Assembly: GCA_001275005.1 (NCBI GenBank)
Contig: JWZX01001359.1
Span: forward strand, 1-20,263
Direction of reading: 5' to 3'
Length of the DNA: 20,263 nt
Source of the DNA: Chrysochromulina tobinii
Lineage: Eukaryota; Haptophyta; Prymnesiales; Chrysochromulinaceae
Positions 1 to 9,200 of this stretch are shown here, piece after piece. Each line of letters begins with the position of its first letter. Positions within the stretch are counted from its first letter, which is position 1. A program made the translations under genes and the position numbers. The notes below the pieces were generated by a model, which did not search any database, had not been told where the DNA came from, and saw only the letters and a list, made by a program, of their open reading frames with translations.

Positions 1-343
1 TACGTGTAGTCGTGTACATGAAGCCGACAAAGAGCTTCACCATGTCGAGCGTGGGCGCTTGCTCGCCGAGGTCGTACAGCGCCAGGAAGAGCTTCCACCG
101 CTTCGCCATCGAGTTTACCGCGTGCTCGTACTTCACCTTCTCGCCCGCCGGACCATCCGCATTCTTCATCAACGTGGCGAGCTCCTCCATCATGCTCAGC
201 TCGAGCTCGTCCTCTTCCTCGTCGAGGCCGAGCTCGTTGAGGACCTTCAGCGTGTGAAGCTTCGGCGCGTTCGTCGACGCCTTCAGCGTCGCGCCGAGCT
301 CACGCAACGCCGCCGCCGCCTCCGCCTCTGCCTTTGCCGACAT
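1..343 (-). CDS. Partial gene, possible tyrosine-recombinase N-terminal (SAM-like) region
   Basis: The minus strand is open from an ATG at 343-341 to the left window edge (114 codons, no stop), so this is the N-terminal part of a longer protein. The first 50 residues are Ala/Glu/Leu-rich and helical with an acidic patch (LDEEEDELELS). The last 45 or so run KYEHAVNSMAKRWKLFL, then PTLDMVKLFVGFMYTTT. That order, a helix with a conserved Trp then a short 'p-t-l-d-x-v-x-x-F' helix, resembles the core-binding SAM-like domain at the front of tyrosine recombinases and phage-type integrases, which also occur in eukaryotic mobile elements. The catalytic R-H-R-Y domain would lie outside the window, so the function is tentative. 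It could equally be an unrelated helical protein. The gene is divergent from the glycoside hydrolase at 734, with a 390-bp spacer. Confidence 0.5.
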   Translation of the reverse strand, partial: MSAKAEAEAAAALRELGATLKASTNAPKLHTLKVLNELGLDEEEDELELSMMEELATLMKNADGPAGEKVKYEHAVNSMAKRWKLFLALYDLGEQAPTLDMVKLFVGFMYTTTR

Positions 344-590
344 CGGGCAACGGCGCGGGCCGACTGGCCACTTTTTCGGAAAATGTGGCCGGCCAACAAA
401 ATGGCCAACTTTTGCGTATTATCGCAACCCGCAACCAAAAATAGCCGACCAATCCGACCTAACGCTTTCAACAGCCTTGGCTGGTACCCCCGTCATCGCA
501 GCGATGCTCTCAGGGCTCGTTCCGCGCGACCTGGTGCTCCGCTGCCACCTCTACCTATGGTATTATTTTTTACTTTTTACCCGTTCTACC

Positions 591-618
591 TGTCCCGGCT
601 CCGCGGTGTCTTTTTACC
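591..618 (-). repeat. Left copy of dispersed repeat core
   Basis: Read on the minus strand, this starts GGTAAAAAGACACCG and ends GGAGCCGGGACA. It differs by one base from the core found twice in tandem at 19452-19486 and 19534-19568, and once inverted at 19802-19833. A direct echo of its T-run (CTTTTTACCC) lies just upstream at 573-582. It is in the opposite orientation to the tandem copies at the right end. Confidence 0.75.
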
Positions 619-649
619 CGGAACCGTGAACTGAAACTGCAAACTCACC

Positions 650-668
650 AAGGGGCTGGGAGCCCCTT
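650..668. repeat. Perfect 8-bp stem hairpin, GGG loop
   Basis: AAGGGGCT, loop GGG, AGCCCCTT. It lies 66 bp before the ATG of the glycoside hydrolase, so it is either promoter or 5' UTR sequence. The architecture (8-bp stem, GGG loop) is the same as the unrelated-sequence hairpin at 14991-15009. Confidence 0.6.
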
Positions 669-733
669 GAACTCACACAGGCGTCTCCCTACTCGTCGCC
701 GAAACCACTGGCGCGCTCGCTCCAGCCTCGTTC

Positions 734-3700
734 ATGACCATCCTCCGCCTCCTCGCGCGCCAGACGCGCCTCCCCGGCGCCACTGACAACACGCGATTCG
801 GCGAGGGCCGCGCGTCCCCCCGCAGCTTCCTCACGCACCACGTTGCCAACATCTCCACCGCCATGAAGCCGCCGACGCCCAAAGTCGCGTCTGTCGTGTT
901 AACGTTCACACAGGCACACAGAGGGCGCCACAAGGAGATGATCACACTCTTCGCCGCCACGCCGCCTCACCCGCAGGAGCTCCTCGCAGCGCGCGAGATC
1001 CGTCGCTACATCTTCTGTAGTACCGGTGTCCTGAGCAACATTTCGTTGCGTGGTTGCGGCGATGCCATCCTAGACGAGGCGCGCGGAAACGTCGTGCTGC
1101 TCACTGCCGCCTGTGCGCGCAAAGCTCGCGGTCCGGAAGACGCGACGCTGCGCGCCGTCTCGAACTTGGAGGGCGAAGCGCTCCTCGTGCACCACTCCGT
1201 CGAGCGCAACCCCTTCGTCGTCGGGGGCGGCAGTGCGCTCGGCTTGCTCTACGGAGCGTACCACTTTGCCGAGATCGCCCTCGGCGTACACTTTGGCATC
1301 GGCGGCGACATCTGCGTGCAGAGGATCTGGGCAGGCTATCTCGCTGACGCTTCGCGCGCGCTCCGGGAGCGCGGCGGCGTGCGCGCGCCGCGCTTCGCGA
1401 CGCGCGGTCTCAACCCTTTCCACGATTTTTTCGAGGGGCCTGATCTATGGGAAAAAGGGAACTACAAGATTTACGGCGCGCAGATGGCGAAGCTGCGGCT
1501 AAACGTGCTGGTCTTGCACAACTACAACGACTACCAAGAGGAAGGCGCCGTATATGGAGCTGGGTACGCCGAGCCGACGGTCTGGCTCGGCCCACCGTCA
1601 GACGTGGATGGCCTTGGGCACGTGCACTCGTCGTACGCCAACGGCACCATGCCAATCAGCTGGGCCTCCACATGCATCTCCAAGGACGGCGCTCCGCCGG
1701 TGCCGACCGGGTCGTTTGTGAGCGGCGCCGCGCTCCTTTTTGGCACCCCCTGCGTGCAGGAGCGCTGGCAGCCGTTGTCCGCAGCGGTCGATACCGTCGA
1801 GGCGCACGTTGCCGCCTTCAACGACGCCTCCAGTCTGTTTGGTGAAGTGTTCCCGCCGCTGCGAGCGCGCGGCGTGAAGAGTGCGATCGGCTCGGAGGTG
1901 CCGTCAGCACCGCCGAAGGTGTTCAATACGACGCTGGTCTACCTAAATGCCTTCCGCGCTCCATCCGACAGCCTGCTCACCTCGGGTTACTACGCTTGTG
2001 AGTACTCGACCAAGTGTGACTGGATGTGTGGGACGATCGCGCAAGGCAGGCGCCTGGCGTGTGCGCCCGAATTCGACTACCAGGAGCCGTACCTTCATCA
2101 CAACGTCCAAGGATGGGTGCTCGCCAACCAAGCCGCGGGCACGCTGCCCCTGGCCACGTACTACAACGGCTCCAAAGCGTCGCCCGGGAACACGTTGCTC
2201 TGTGTGGAAGAGGAAGAGGGTTCGCGCTGCAATTACATGCCGTGCTGCAATTATGTGCGCGTGCGGGCCGAGGGGTACGTCTACCCACCTTCGGTGCGGC
2301 AGGACGCGCTCCCAGAGGGGATCAACCTCGGCACCGACCTGTACCCGCTGCGGCTTTGGAGGTGCAACGCCACCAGCCTCGATCACGGTCGTGCGCGCGG
2401 AGATCCGCAGCCCTGTGATCCAGCCTCGGGCGACATGATGGCCACCTCGTCGCCGCTGCTCGAGCAGGACGCGGCGGCGATGGGGTACGTGCCTTGCGCG
2501 CACATAGGCCAAGTCTTCCGCCACCGGCCGCGCGCGTGGCTGCAATCGACCTACGAGGGCGCGCTGTCCCGGGCGACACGTGCCTTCCAGCTCGACTATT
2601 TCTGGCTGTGGACGCAGGAGGTGTGGAATGCGCGAGACCCGTTTGGCAGCCATGGGAACGCTTCGTGGGCTGCGGTGGGCAGCGACGCGGTGCAGACCGC
2701 CGTGGACGACTTCCTCGCCCTCGACGGCGCGCGGCACGCCCTCGGCCTCTCCGATAGTCTTGGCCTCGTCACAGGAGGCTGGACCCTCGGCCCACGCCAG
2801 CAGCGCGCCTACTTTGACTCAGTGCTGCCCCAAGGCTGGGCGCTCGCATCGCTCGATGAGCTGCTCGGTACGGTAGACGTGGAGCCCGAGTACGCGAACG
2901 TGACGCGCCACCCGTCGATCGTCATGCCCTGGCTCGAGGACGATCCGCATTTGGGTGTCAGCCAGCTCTGGGTCAGCCGCACGCTTGCGCACCTCGAGCA
3001 GGGCGCCGTGTTGGGCGCGACGGGCGCCGTGCCGATCACGTGGCGCATGGAGGCGATTGCGCCCACGCTGTATGCGGCCTCGCGGGCGAGCTGGGAGGCG
3101 AATCTCACCGCGCGCCAGGTGTGGCAAGATTGGTCCACTGGCGAGTTTGGCCTCACCTCCAAGGCGCACGCAGACGCCTTTGCGACGGCGTGGCTGGACC
3201 TCGAGGGCATCGAGGGCACTCTGACCTTCGCCGGCTGCCCGGGCACGGTGCAATTCTGCTCCGACGGCGCGGCCATCGACGATGTAGAGCGGCGAGTGCT
3301 CAGCCTGCTGTTGCTCGCGCCGCTCGTGTCGCCCTCCCCCGAACATGCCGACCGCTGGCGCAAATGGAGCTCGCTGCTCACGTATACCGTCGCCGCAGCG
3401 CGCGCCGCGTGCGTGGCGGACGAGTACAAGGGCTTCGCGGCGCAGGCGCGCGCGCTGCCGCCCTCGGATGAGCGACGCGCCCTCGCGAACGACACCCTTC
3501 TTCCACTGAAGCAGCGGATGGTGGCCGCAGCTACCAACCTGACCACGTTGCTGCTCGAGGCGACGGACGGGCCGGGGGAGATGGGTATGCTTGCGACGCT
3601 CCACTTGAGTGTTCTCTTCCTTGAGGCCAGCGACAGTGGCTTTGGCGAGAACCTGCTCAATCAGAGCGCGGCAAACGAACTCGAGATCTGGCTAGGGGGC

Positions 3701-4102
3701 GCGCTGCCGCCCTCAGCGCGCCTGCCCGCCCCCGGCTTCCGTGGCACCGAGCGGATCGTCTGCCTGGAGCCACGCTCGACCGCGGACTTTGCCGAGATGA
3801 TGCAGCTCAGCGTGAGTATCCTCTCTGTACCACAGCCTGTTCCTCTCCGGGTCAGCGTGACCGCCTTCCATCGCCCGCTCGGCCAGGGCAAGTGGATTCC
3901 AGTGCCCATGTCCGTTCACGGCACCCAGGGGCAAGTGTACCGAGTTAGTCTACCCGTGGATGCACACGGCGGCGAGGACTTTGAGTACTACATCCGCGCT
4001 GACCTGGTGGAGGGAACATCCTTGTACTGGCCGCCAGGCGCGCCGGAGCGCACGCAGACGGTAGTCGTGATGGGCGGCCCCGAGGCTCCCAAAATGTCCT
4101 GA
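734..4102 (+). CDS. Putative secreted glycoside hydrolase, GH20/GH67-like N-domain plus TIM barrel
   Basis: The 1122-aa product probably cleaves a glycosidic bond in a polysaccharide or glycoprotein glycan; the substrate cannot be read from sequence. Residues about 70-210 look like the alpha/beta 'domain 2' in front of GH20 and GH67 barrels (PQELLAAREIRRYI, then SALGLLYGAYHFAE). The barrel starts near RGLNPFHDFFEGPDLW (224-239), followed by MAKLRLNVLVLHNY and EPTVWLGPP. Candidate catalytic segments are DYFWLWTQEVW (621-631, Glu629) and PWLEDDPHLGVSQLWVSR (Glu735, Asp736, Asp737). Residues about 421-596 are a Cys-rich insertion that I do not expect in bacterial relatives, and about 1020-1110 form a C-terminal beta domain. 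About eleven N-X-S/T sequons suggest passage through the secretory pathway, yet no signal peptide follows the ATG. A pyrimidine-rich stretch ending TTCACACAG (913) could be a splice acceptor, so the true N-terminus may lie on an upstream exon. Family identity is from pattern memory only. Confidence 0.7.
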   Translation: MTILRLLARQTRLPGATDNTRFGEGRASPRSFLTHHVANISTAMKPPTPKVASVVLTFTQAHRGRHKEMITLFAATPPHPQELLAAREIRRYIFCSTGVLSNISLRGCGDAILDEARGNVVLLTAACARKARGPEDATLRAVSNLEGEALLVHHSVERNPFVVGGGSALGLLYGAYHFAEIALGVHFGIGGDICVQRIWAGYLADASRALRERGGVRAPRFATRGLNPFHDFFEGPDLWEKGNYKIYGAQMAKLRLNVLVLHNYNDYQEEGAVYGAGYAEPTVWLGPPSDVDGLGHVHSSYANGTMPISWASTCISKDGAPPVPTGSFVSGAALLFGTPCVQERWQPLSAAVDTVEAHVAAFNDASSLFGEVFPPLRARGVKSAIGSEVPSAPPKVFNTTLVYLNAFRAPSDSLLTSGYYACEYSTKCDWMCGTIAQGRRLACAPEFDYQEPYLHHNVQGWVLANQAAGTLPLATYYNGSKASPGNTLLCVEEEEGSRCNYMPCCNYVRVRAEGYVYPPSVRQDALPEGINLGTDLYPLRLWRCNATSLDHGRARGDPQPCDPASGDMMATSSPLLEQDAAAMGYVPCAHIGQVFRHRPRAWLQSTYEGALSRATRAFQLDYFWLWTQEVWNARDPFGSHGNASWAAVGSDAVQTAVDDFLALDGARHALGLSDSLGLVTGGWTLGPRQQRAYFDSVLPQGWALASLDELLGTVDVEPEYANVTRHPSIVMPWLEDDPHLGVSQLWVSRTLAHLEQGAVLGATGAVPITWRMEAIAPTLYAASRASWEANLTARQVWQDWSTGEFGLTSKAHADAFATAWLDLEGIEGTLTFAGCPGTVQFCSDGAAIDDVERRVLSLLLLAPLVSPSPEHADRWRKWSSLLTYTVAAARAACVADEYKGFAAQARALPPSDERRALANDTLLPLKQRMVAAATNLTTLLLEATDGPGEMGMLATLHLSVLFLEASDSGFGENLLNQSAANELEIWLGGALPPSARLPAPGFRGTERIVCLEPRSTADFAEMMQLSVSILSVPQPVPLRVSVTAFHRPLGQGKWIPVPMSVHGTQGQVYRVSLPVDAHGGEDFEYYIRADLVEGTSLYWPPGAPERTQTVVVMGGPEAPKMS

Positions 4103-4683
4103 GGAGGCTCCGATTCGGAGCCCCTACCCTTCGGACCCCCCCTAAAGGCCGGCGCGGCCGCCGCCGGCGCGGTGCCAGAGCCCCCCAGGGTCCGCCGCCC
4201 CTTGTGGGTGTGGCGCCCTGGCTTCATCGTTTCCTCCGAGTGCGATTGGAGTAACTGCCCCGCCACATGCACATCCGACATCGTGGAGTCATAACTCGCT
4301 GATTCCGGTCTTACGTTTATACTCGTTAATCGGATGACGTATTTGTATAGAGACTGACCCGTGCGTCCCGCAGGGTTCGGTTTCGTCGTGGAGTCTTCGA
4401 CCGACGACCCGTACCCCGTACGGTGGAGTGACTCGTGGTCGTGCGTGTGTACATCGAACAGATCCCGATCTCCGCCGATCTGCCATCTGGCTATCTCCGG
4501 CGACGGCACCGCGTTTATACATTTTCATTCACTGACCATTAAATGATGCTGCCAATGGATCGAGGATCGTGCGAACAACTGGAGAACACGACATGCATGC
4601 CTCCACATGCGCGCGCCGCGCCACAGAATTACGAGGCGCGAGAGCGCTAGCGCTTGTGGCTTGAGCATCCAAGAGCACATGCC
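4103..4683. other. Convergent intergenic region
   Basis: These 581 bases separate the 3' ends of two convergent genes. I see no gene or RNA. The region holds a hairpin right after the upstream stop (4106-4122), a GC-rich direct repeat of GCCGGCGCGG at about 4148-4174, and a 12-bp perfect palindrome AGCGCTAGCGCT at 4643-4654, itself flanked by CCACA (4621-4625) and TGTGG (4655-4659). No canonical AATAAA polyadenylation signal is evident. Confidence 0.5.
4106..4122. repeat. Hairpin just after a stop codon
   Basis: GGCTCCG, loop ATT, CGGAGCC: a perfect 7-bp stem starting 4 bp after the TGA at 4100-4102. Its place in the 3' UTR suggests an RNA structure, possibly in 3'-end formation, but the function is unknown. 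Confidence 0.5.
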
Positions 4684-5919
4684 TCATCGACCGTGCTGCT
4701 GCCTGTAGCGCGCGCCGAAGCTGCCTGACTCATTGTACTTCAGGTGCCCAAACTGCCCCTCTTGCATGGGGAAAGAGCGCTCACCGGCATGCGGGAACCA
4801 GCACATGATGTCATCCCACGGTCCGACTGCCGGGCTCGGCGGCACCTGCTCCAACTCGGACAGCTGGTTGCCGTACATGTACGAGTTGGCCCCGTGGTAG
4901 AGCCCGTCATAATACGCAGTCAGAGGGCGCTGCGGATGCGGAAACATGTTATGCGTGCCCATCATATCGAAGCAGAGCCCGCCCATCCCGGGCATGAGGC
5001 GCAGCAGGTCAAAGGGCTCGCCGAGGTTGGCTTGCTTCATCAGCCACGGTGAGAACTCATAGAGGACGTACCGAAAGCGCAACGCCCGAAGGGAGTTGAT
5101 CGCGCCACGAAGGACCTTAAGTTCATAGCCCTGCGTGTCGATCTTGAGCAGATGCACGCTCGATGCCCACGACGGCAGCACCGAGTCGAGGCGCACCGAG
5201 GGGACTTCTATCGTATTACTGCGCCCTCGAGCAGCTGCCAAGGAGCCCAGCGCACCATTATTGCCGCTACGGGGCAGAGAGACGGTGGTGTCTTCGTCGC
5301 CCACGGCCGCATGGATGATGTACGCAAAGCCGCCGTGCTGAGGCCTCCGAAGCGGTGGGAGCTCCCATCCCTTGCCACTCGCATCTCTGTGCAACTGGAC
5401 GAATTGCACGTTTTGGGCATTCCCATACCTTGCACGGATGTTGGCCAGGTTGTCGGGCATGGGCTCAAAGGCGAGGACGACAAAGCCGTTCTGCACCGCC
5501 GCCATCGTCTCCGCTGCGTCTTCACCCAGTCCGATGTCAACAATGATCGAGCCGAATCCCCCAGCAAAGATAGTCTTCGGTGGCTGCATGTTGCCCGCGC
5601 CGCACTGCCACTCACGAAGCAGCCCATGGATCCCATCAGATAGGTCTGCAAGCTCTGCACGGCCGCGATGCTTGCCGTGGTACGGGCGAGTCCCATCTTG
5701 TTGAAGTGCTCTTGAGCTCGTGGGTGCTGTGAGCTCCTCCCGCTTCAAGATGCTGCTCGCTTTCCTCTCTGCCGCTAGCGCATCACCACCACCACCCACC
5801 CGGTCAGTTTGCAATCGTCGACCGACGGATAGGCATGTACCAGCGGCTCCAATGAAAACGCCAACAAGGACCGCGCCGAGGAGCGCGGCCAGAGAAGAAG
5901 AAGTCACGTTCTGAACCAT
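4684..5919 (-). CDS. Membrane-anchored FkbM-family methyltransferase
   Basis: The 411-aa protein starts at a good context (GCCATGG). Residues 9-31 form one hydrophobic segment (LAALLGAVLVGVFIGAAG) with no clear cleavage site, so a type II anchor with a lumenal catalytic domain is likely. The SAM-binding core begins at SIIVDIGLGEDAAE (Asp128, Gly130, Gly132), followed by VLAFEPMPDNLANI (Glu152, expected to contact the SAM ribose). The FkbM hallmark LLKIDTQGYELKVLRGA follows at 258-273 (Asp261, Gly264, Glu266). Members of this family O-methylate sugars or small metabolites using S-adenosylmethionine; a Golgi-type anchor suggests a glycan acceptor, which is inference. Motif I reads DIGLGED rather than the usual DIGANxG, a mild deviation. 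It is convergent with the glycoside hydrolase at 734 and divergent from the CDC6 gene across 336 bp. Confidence 0.85.
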   Translation of the reverse strand: MVQNVTSSSLAALLGAVLVGVFIGAAGTCLSVGRRLQTDRVGGGGDALAAERKASSILKREELTAPTSSRALQQDGTRPYHGKHRGRAELADLSDGIHGLLREWQCGAGNMQPPKTIFAGGFGSIIVDIGLGEDAAETMAAVQNGFVVLAFEPMPDNLANIRARYGNAQNVQFVQLHRDASGKGWELPPLRRPQHGGFAYIIHAAVGDEDTTVSLPRSGNNGALGSLAAARGRSNTIEVPSVRLDSVLPSWASSVHLLKIDTQGYELKVLRGAINSLRALRFRYVLYEFSPWLMKQANLGEPFDLLRLMPGMGGLCFDMMGTHNMFPHPQRPLTAYYDGLYHGANSYMYGNQLSELEQVPPSPAVGPWDDIMCWFPHAGERSFPMQEGQFGHLKYNESGSFGARYRQQHGR

Positions 5920-6120
5920 GGCTCTTGCTTCCTCGATGACAGTTGCAATTGGCTGTGACGCGCTGTCGTTTCGTGAAACTAAAAGAGGGGGGTGACATAC
6001 GAAAAATGAATATGTTGGGTGCTCAGCTCGTCTTGATCAAGATACAAGACCAAGAGGTGACGCGACATGTAGTGTGGTTCTGCCCTCCGGATCGCGCGCG
6101 CGGTTGGCACCTGGTGTTTT

Positions 6121-6150
6121 GACTTGACTTGACTTGACCTGACTTGACTT
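6121..6150. repeat. Pentanucleotide tandem repeat (GACTT)n
   Basis: Six consecutive GACTT units fill 30 bp; the fourth is GACCT. A poly-T run follows directly. It lies 106 bp before the CDC6 start codon. It may be a simple microsatellite or a clustered TTGAC-type factor site. Confidence 0.8.
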
Positions 6151-6162
6151 TTTTTCCTTTGT

Positions 6163-6170
6163 CTTCGCGC
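6163..6170 (+). promoter_or_regulatory. Possible E2F site upstream of CDC6
   Basis: CTTCGCGC matches the E2F consensus TTTSSCGC at 7 of 8 positions and lies 86 bp before the CDC6 start codon. CDC6 is a classical E2F target in animals and plants, which makes the position suggestive. One such near-match in GC-rich DNA can easily arise by chance. Confidence 0.25.
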
Positions 6171-6255
6171 CACAAGTCTCCACCGCGGCTGCGCCAACAC
6201 TCCACCAACCTTCTCGGCAGAGCGTGCCGTCAGCGGCACTTCGCCTCGCGCAAGA

Positions 6256-9200
6256 ATGCTCCCGAGCACCAAGCGCCCCTTTGACGGTGGCACCTCGCAC
6301 CTGTCCGCTTACGAGGCCAAACGCGCCAAGAACATGGAGGACAATGCCGAGGTGCGCTCACTCACAATTGGCGGCCCTACTGCCTTCTTCTCACAATGCC
6401 CCGTGTTTTCCGTTCTCTCGGCAGGAGCTGCGCAAGCTCGGGCTCATGGGGAGCATCGTCCCAAAGGCCAGTGCCCCGACGGTCTCGGGCGGCGCGATGG
6501 TGCGCTCCTCCGATCCGGATGCAGCGCTCAAGGCGCCGGCGAGGCTGCTGCCATCAACCCTGTGGCAGCAGTCGGTCGCGGCGCTGCCGTCCGCCAAGAC
6601 GCGCGCCCAGCAGCTGGCCGATGACCTTCTGACCGACTGCGAAGTATGCGGCGGCGGCGACGACGAGCCAAACAACGAGCTGCTGCTCTGCGACAGGGAA
6701 GGCTGCGGGCGTGGCTACCACCAAAGGTGCCTCAATCCCATTCTCGAGCGCGTGCCGAAGCGCCGATGGCTGTGCCCCGAGTGCGTCGAGGCCTTCGGGG
6801 CGACTGGACCCGTGCCAGACGCCGGTGTGATGGGCTGCGCTGACGACGCGGCCGACTCCGTCGGCGCGACCCCGAGGGCGCCCGACAGCTGGTCGTCGTC
6901 GGCGGCGACGGCCTTTGGCGCCGCCTCGGCCTCGGCGGGATGCTCCTGCTCTGCAGCCGGGGCGGCGGCGGCGGCGGCCCTCGGCGGCAGCAACGCCACG
7001 GGCGCGGCCGACGCCCTCGACGCGGCCTCGGCAGCGGGTGTGGCGCGGGACTGGTGCACGCGCCGCCGCTCGATGTTGCAGCAGGCGCGCGCGGCGCTGC
7101 ACCTGGCGACGGTGCCTGCCGCGCTGCTGTGCCGCGAGGAGCAGCTGCGCACCGTACTCGACTTTTGCGGCGAGCGCCTCGCCGCTGGCCAGGGCGGCGC
7201 CATGTACGTCTCTGGCTCCCCGGGGCTAGGTAAAAGCCTCACCATTCGGCAGGCACACGATCGACTGGCTGAGGAGCTCTCTCCTTCGCACCGGCTCGCA
7301 CTCGTCAACGCCTTTCACCTCGCGTCGCCCGCGGCGGTGTATGCCACGCTGCTCGCCGAGCTCGGCGCCGAGCCGCGCGAGGCCGGTGAGGCCGGCGGCT
7401 CCGCTGCCATCACGCGGCGTCCAGAGGCTGAGGCTCGGATGGCGTTCGAGGCGTTCATCTTGCGCAGCGACGCGCCGGCGGCCTCTGGAGGTGGCAATGG
7501 CGGCGGCAAGCGCGCCGCACCCAAGGCCGCCGCGCACATGCCTGTGCCCGCCGCTAATCCGCCCAGGGCGGCGTCGGCCAAGGGAGCGATTGCCAAGGAG
7601 ATGGCAGCCCCGGAGGCGGCAGGTGCGAACAGGTGCGACGGCATGCAACCCTCGCGACCGACTCGGAAGCGGCGCGGCGCGGCCGAAGGCGTTGAGCCCG
7701 GGGCTGCTACCGCCACCGGAGCCGAAGCCGAGGGCGAGGGCGTCTGCGAGGGCACATTCGACGACGACGACGGCGGCGGCGCGGGTGACTCAATGGAATT
7801 CATCGAGAGAGCGGCCGAGGGCGTCGGCCGACCTCTTAAGGCGCGCTCCAAGATGGCTGCACACGCTATCGGCTCGCCGGGGAGCGACGGTGAGGCACCC
7901 GCACTGCTGTCACCGGTGCATGGCGAGGCGCTCGGATCGCCATCCGTCGACCCTGGCAGCCAGCGCCGCTTGCCCACCATGTTTCAGTCGATTCCTGCCG
8001 CCTCGCAGAGGGCAGCAGCACCGCCGCCGAGCCTGCTGCCCTCGCGCGTCGCGTCGCGCTCTGGCCGGACGGCGCCGCCCGGCAGCGTCGTACTGCCCAG
8101 CAGCGTCGTGGGGTCAACGCCCAGCAGTGCCATGGCTGGGGCCTACTGTGGCGGCGCCGCGCCCCCTGGCAGCGTCGCGCCGCTCCGCAGCGCGATGGTG
8201 CCGCGCAGTGCTGCCGCGCCGATGACCTCAGCGCCGCCCATGTCGGTGACCAGCAGCGATGGCGGCCCAACGATCGGCCGGCCGGCGGCTCCCATTGAGG
8301 AGCGGCGCCAGTCGCCTCGCGCGCATGCCTCCTCGGCCGCCCGTGCCGCCGCTGCCGCAGAGGAGACGGGCGCTTGCGACGGTGGTGTCGGCGACGCTCG
8401 TGTCCTCGCGCCCATCCCGATGGCGATGCCACTGGCTTCGGCGGCGACGGTGGACGATGGTTATCCGGTGGCTCCGTGCAGCGCCATGAAGCGTATCTCG
8501 CCACGTGGCAACCCCTCAACCGCGGCACAGCTCGCCGCGGCCGCGGCCGCGGCGCGCGAGCCCTCATCTTCCTCGGGTGCCTCGAACAGCAGCAGGCGCA
8601 TCGCTCAGCAAGATCAAGACTGGCTCGAGATCATGCACAGCCAGTCTGATGACGGGTCCGGCGCCGCCGCGGGCGGCGCGCCGGCTGCGAGCGGCGCGGC
8701 TGCTGGCGCGCCCTCTCCTGCCAGCGGCAGTGTCGGCGTCGTCGTCGGTGACAGCGCCTTTAGCGCGCGACTGCCCAAGTCTGCGCGTCCGAAGCCAGCG
8801 CCGCTCGCAATCGTCGCGGCCGAGGCGGCGGCGTTTGCAGGCGCGGACGGATCGGCCTCGAGCGCGCCACCCACGGACCAGCTGCACGTGGGTAAGCAGG
8901 TACGCGCCAAGTACGCTGCCTCGATGCCGAAGGCGAAGCGGCCGCGCAACAAGTTCGTTGACCGCTGGTACACGGCGGTTGTGACGGCCGTGCATGCGGA
9001 TGGCTCGTGCGATGTCACGTACGACACCGACGGCGTCGTCGAGTACGGCGTCCTTCCCGCGTATGTCAGAGCGCTCTCGAGCGTCGACTTCGCCTCGCCG
9101 AACGTCGCCGGGCCGCCCTCGCGCGCCCCCGGCGAGGCGCCCTCATATCCCGCCCTGCTCAATGCCCAGCTGCCAAAGGTCGATGCATCTTCGGCGGCTG

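Larger units (their letters stand above)
344..733. other. Divergent intergenic region
   Basis: No convincing gene lies in these 390 bases between two divergent coding regions, so promoters for both should be here. It contains a CCAAT pentamer (TAGCCGACCAATCCG, about 440-455), an AT-rich stretch (TATTATTTTTTACTTTTTAC) at about 560-580, one copy of a dispersed repeat core at 591-618, and a perfect hairpin at 650-668. The short reading frames here are low-complexity and not supported. Confidence 0.5.
5920..6255. promoter_or_regulatory. Divergent promoter region, FkbM gene / CDC6 gene
   Basis: The 336 bases between the two start codons must hold both promoters. Visible content is a pyrimidine/purine-biased stretch, a TTGAC-type pentamer tandem (6121-6150) and a site close to the E2F consensus (6163-6170) on the CDC6 side. 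No clear TATA box is seen. Confidence 0.5.

Noticed and set aside
2809-3660. Minus-strand open frames inside the large glycoside hydrolase
   Set aside because: Shadow frames opposite a continuous, motif-bearing enzyme gene.
6224-6424. Upstream in-frame start for CDC6 at 6224
   Set aside because: It requires translating the 73-nt intron. The ATG at 6256 with splicing gives a cleaner N-terminus with a basic NLS-like stretch.
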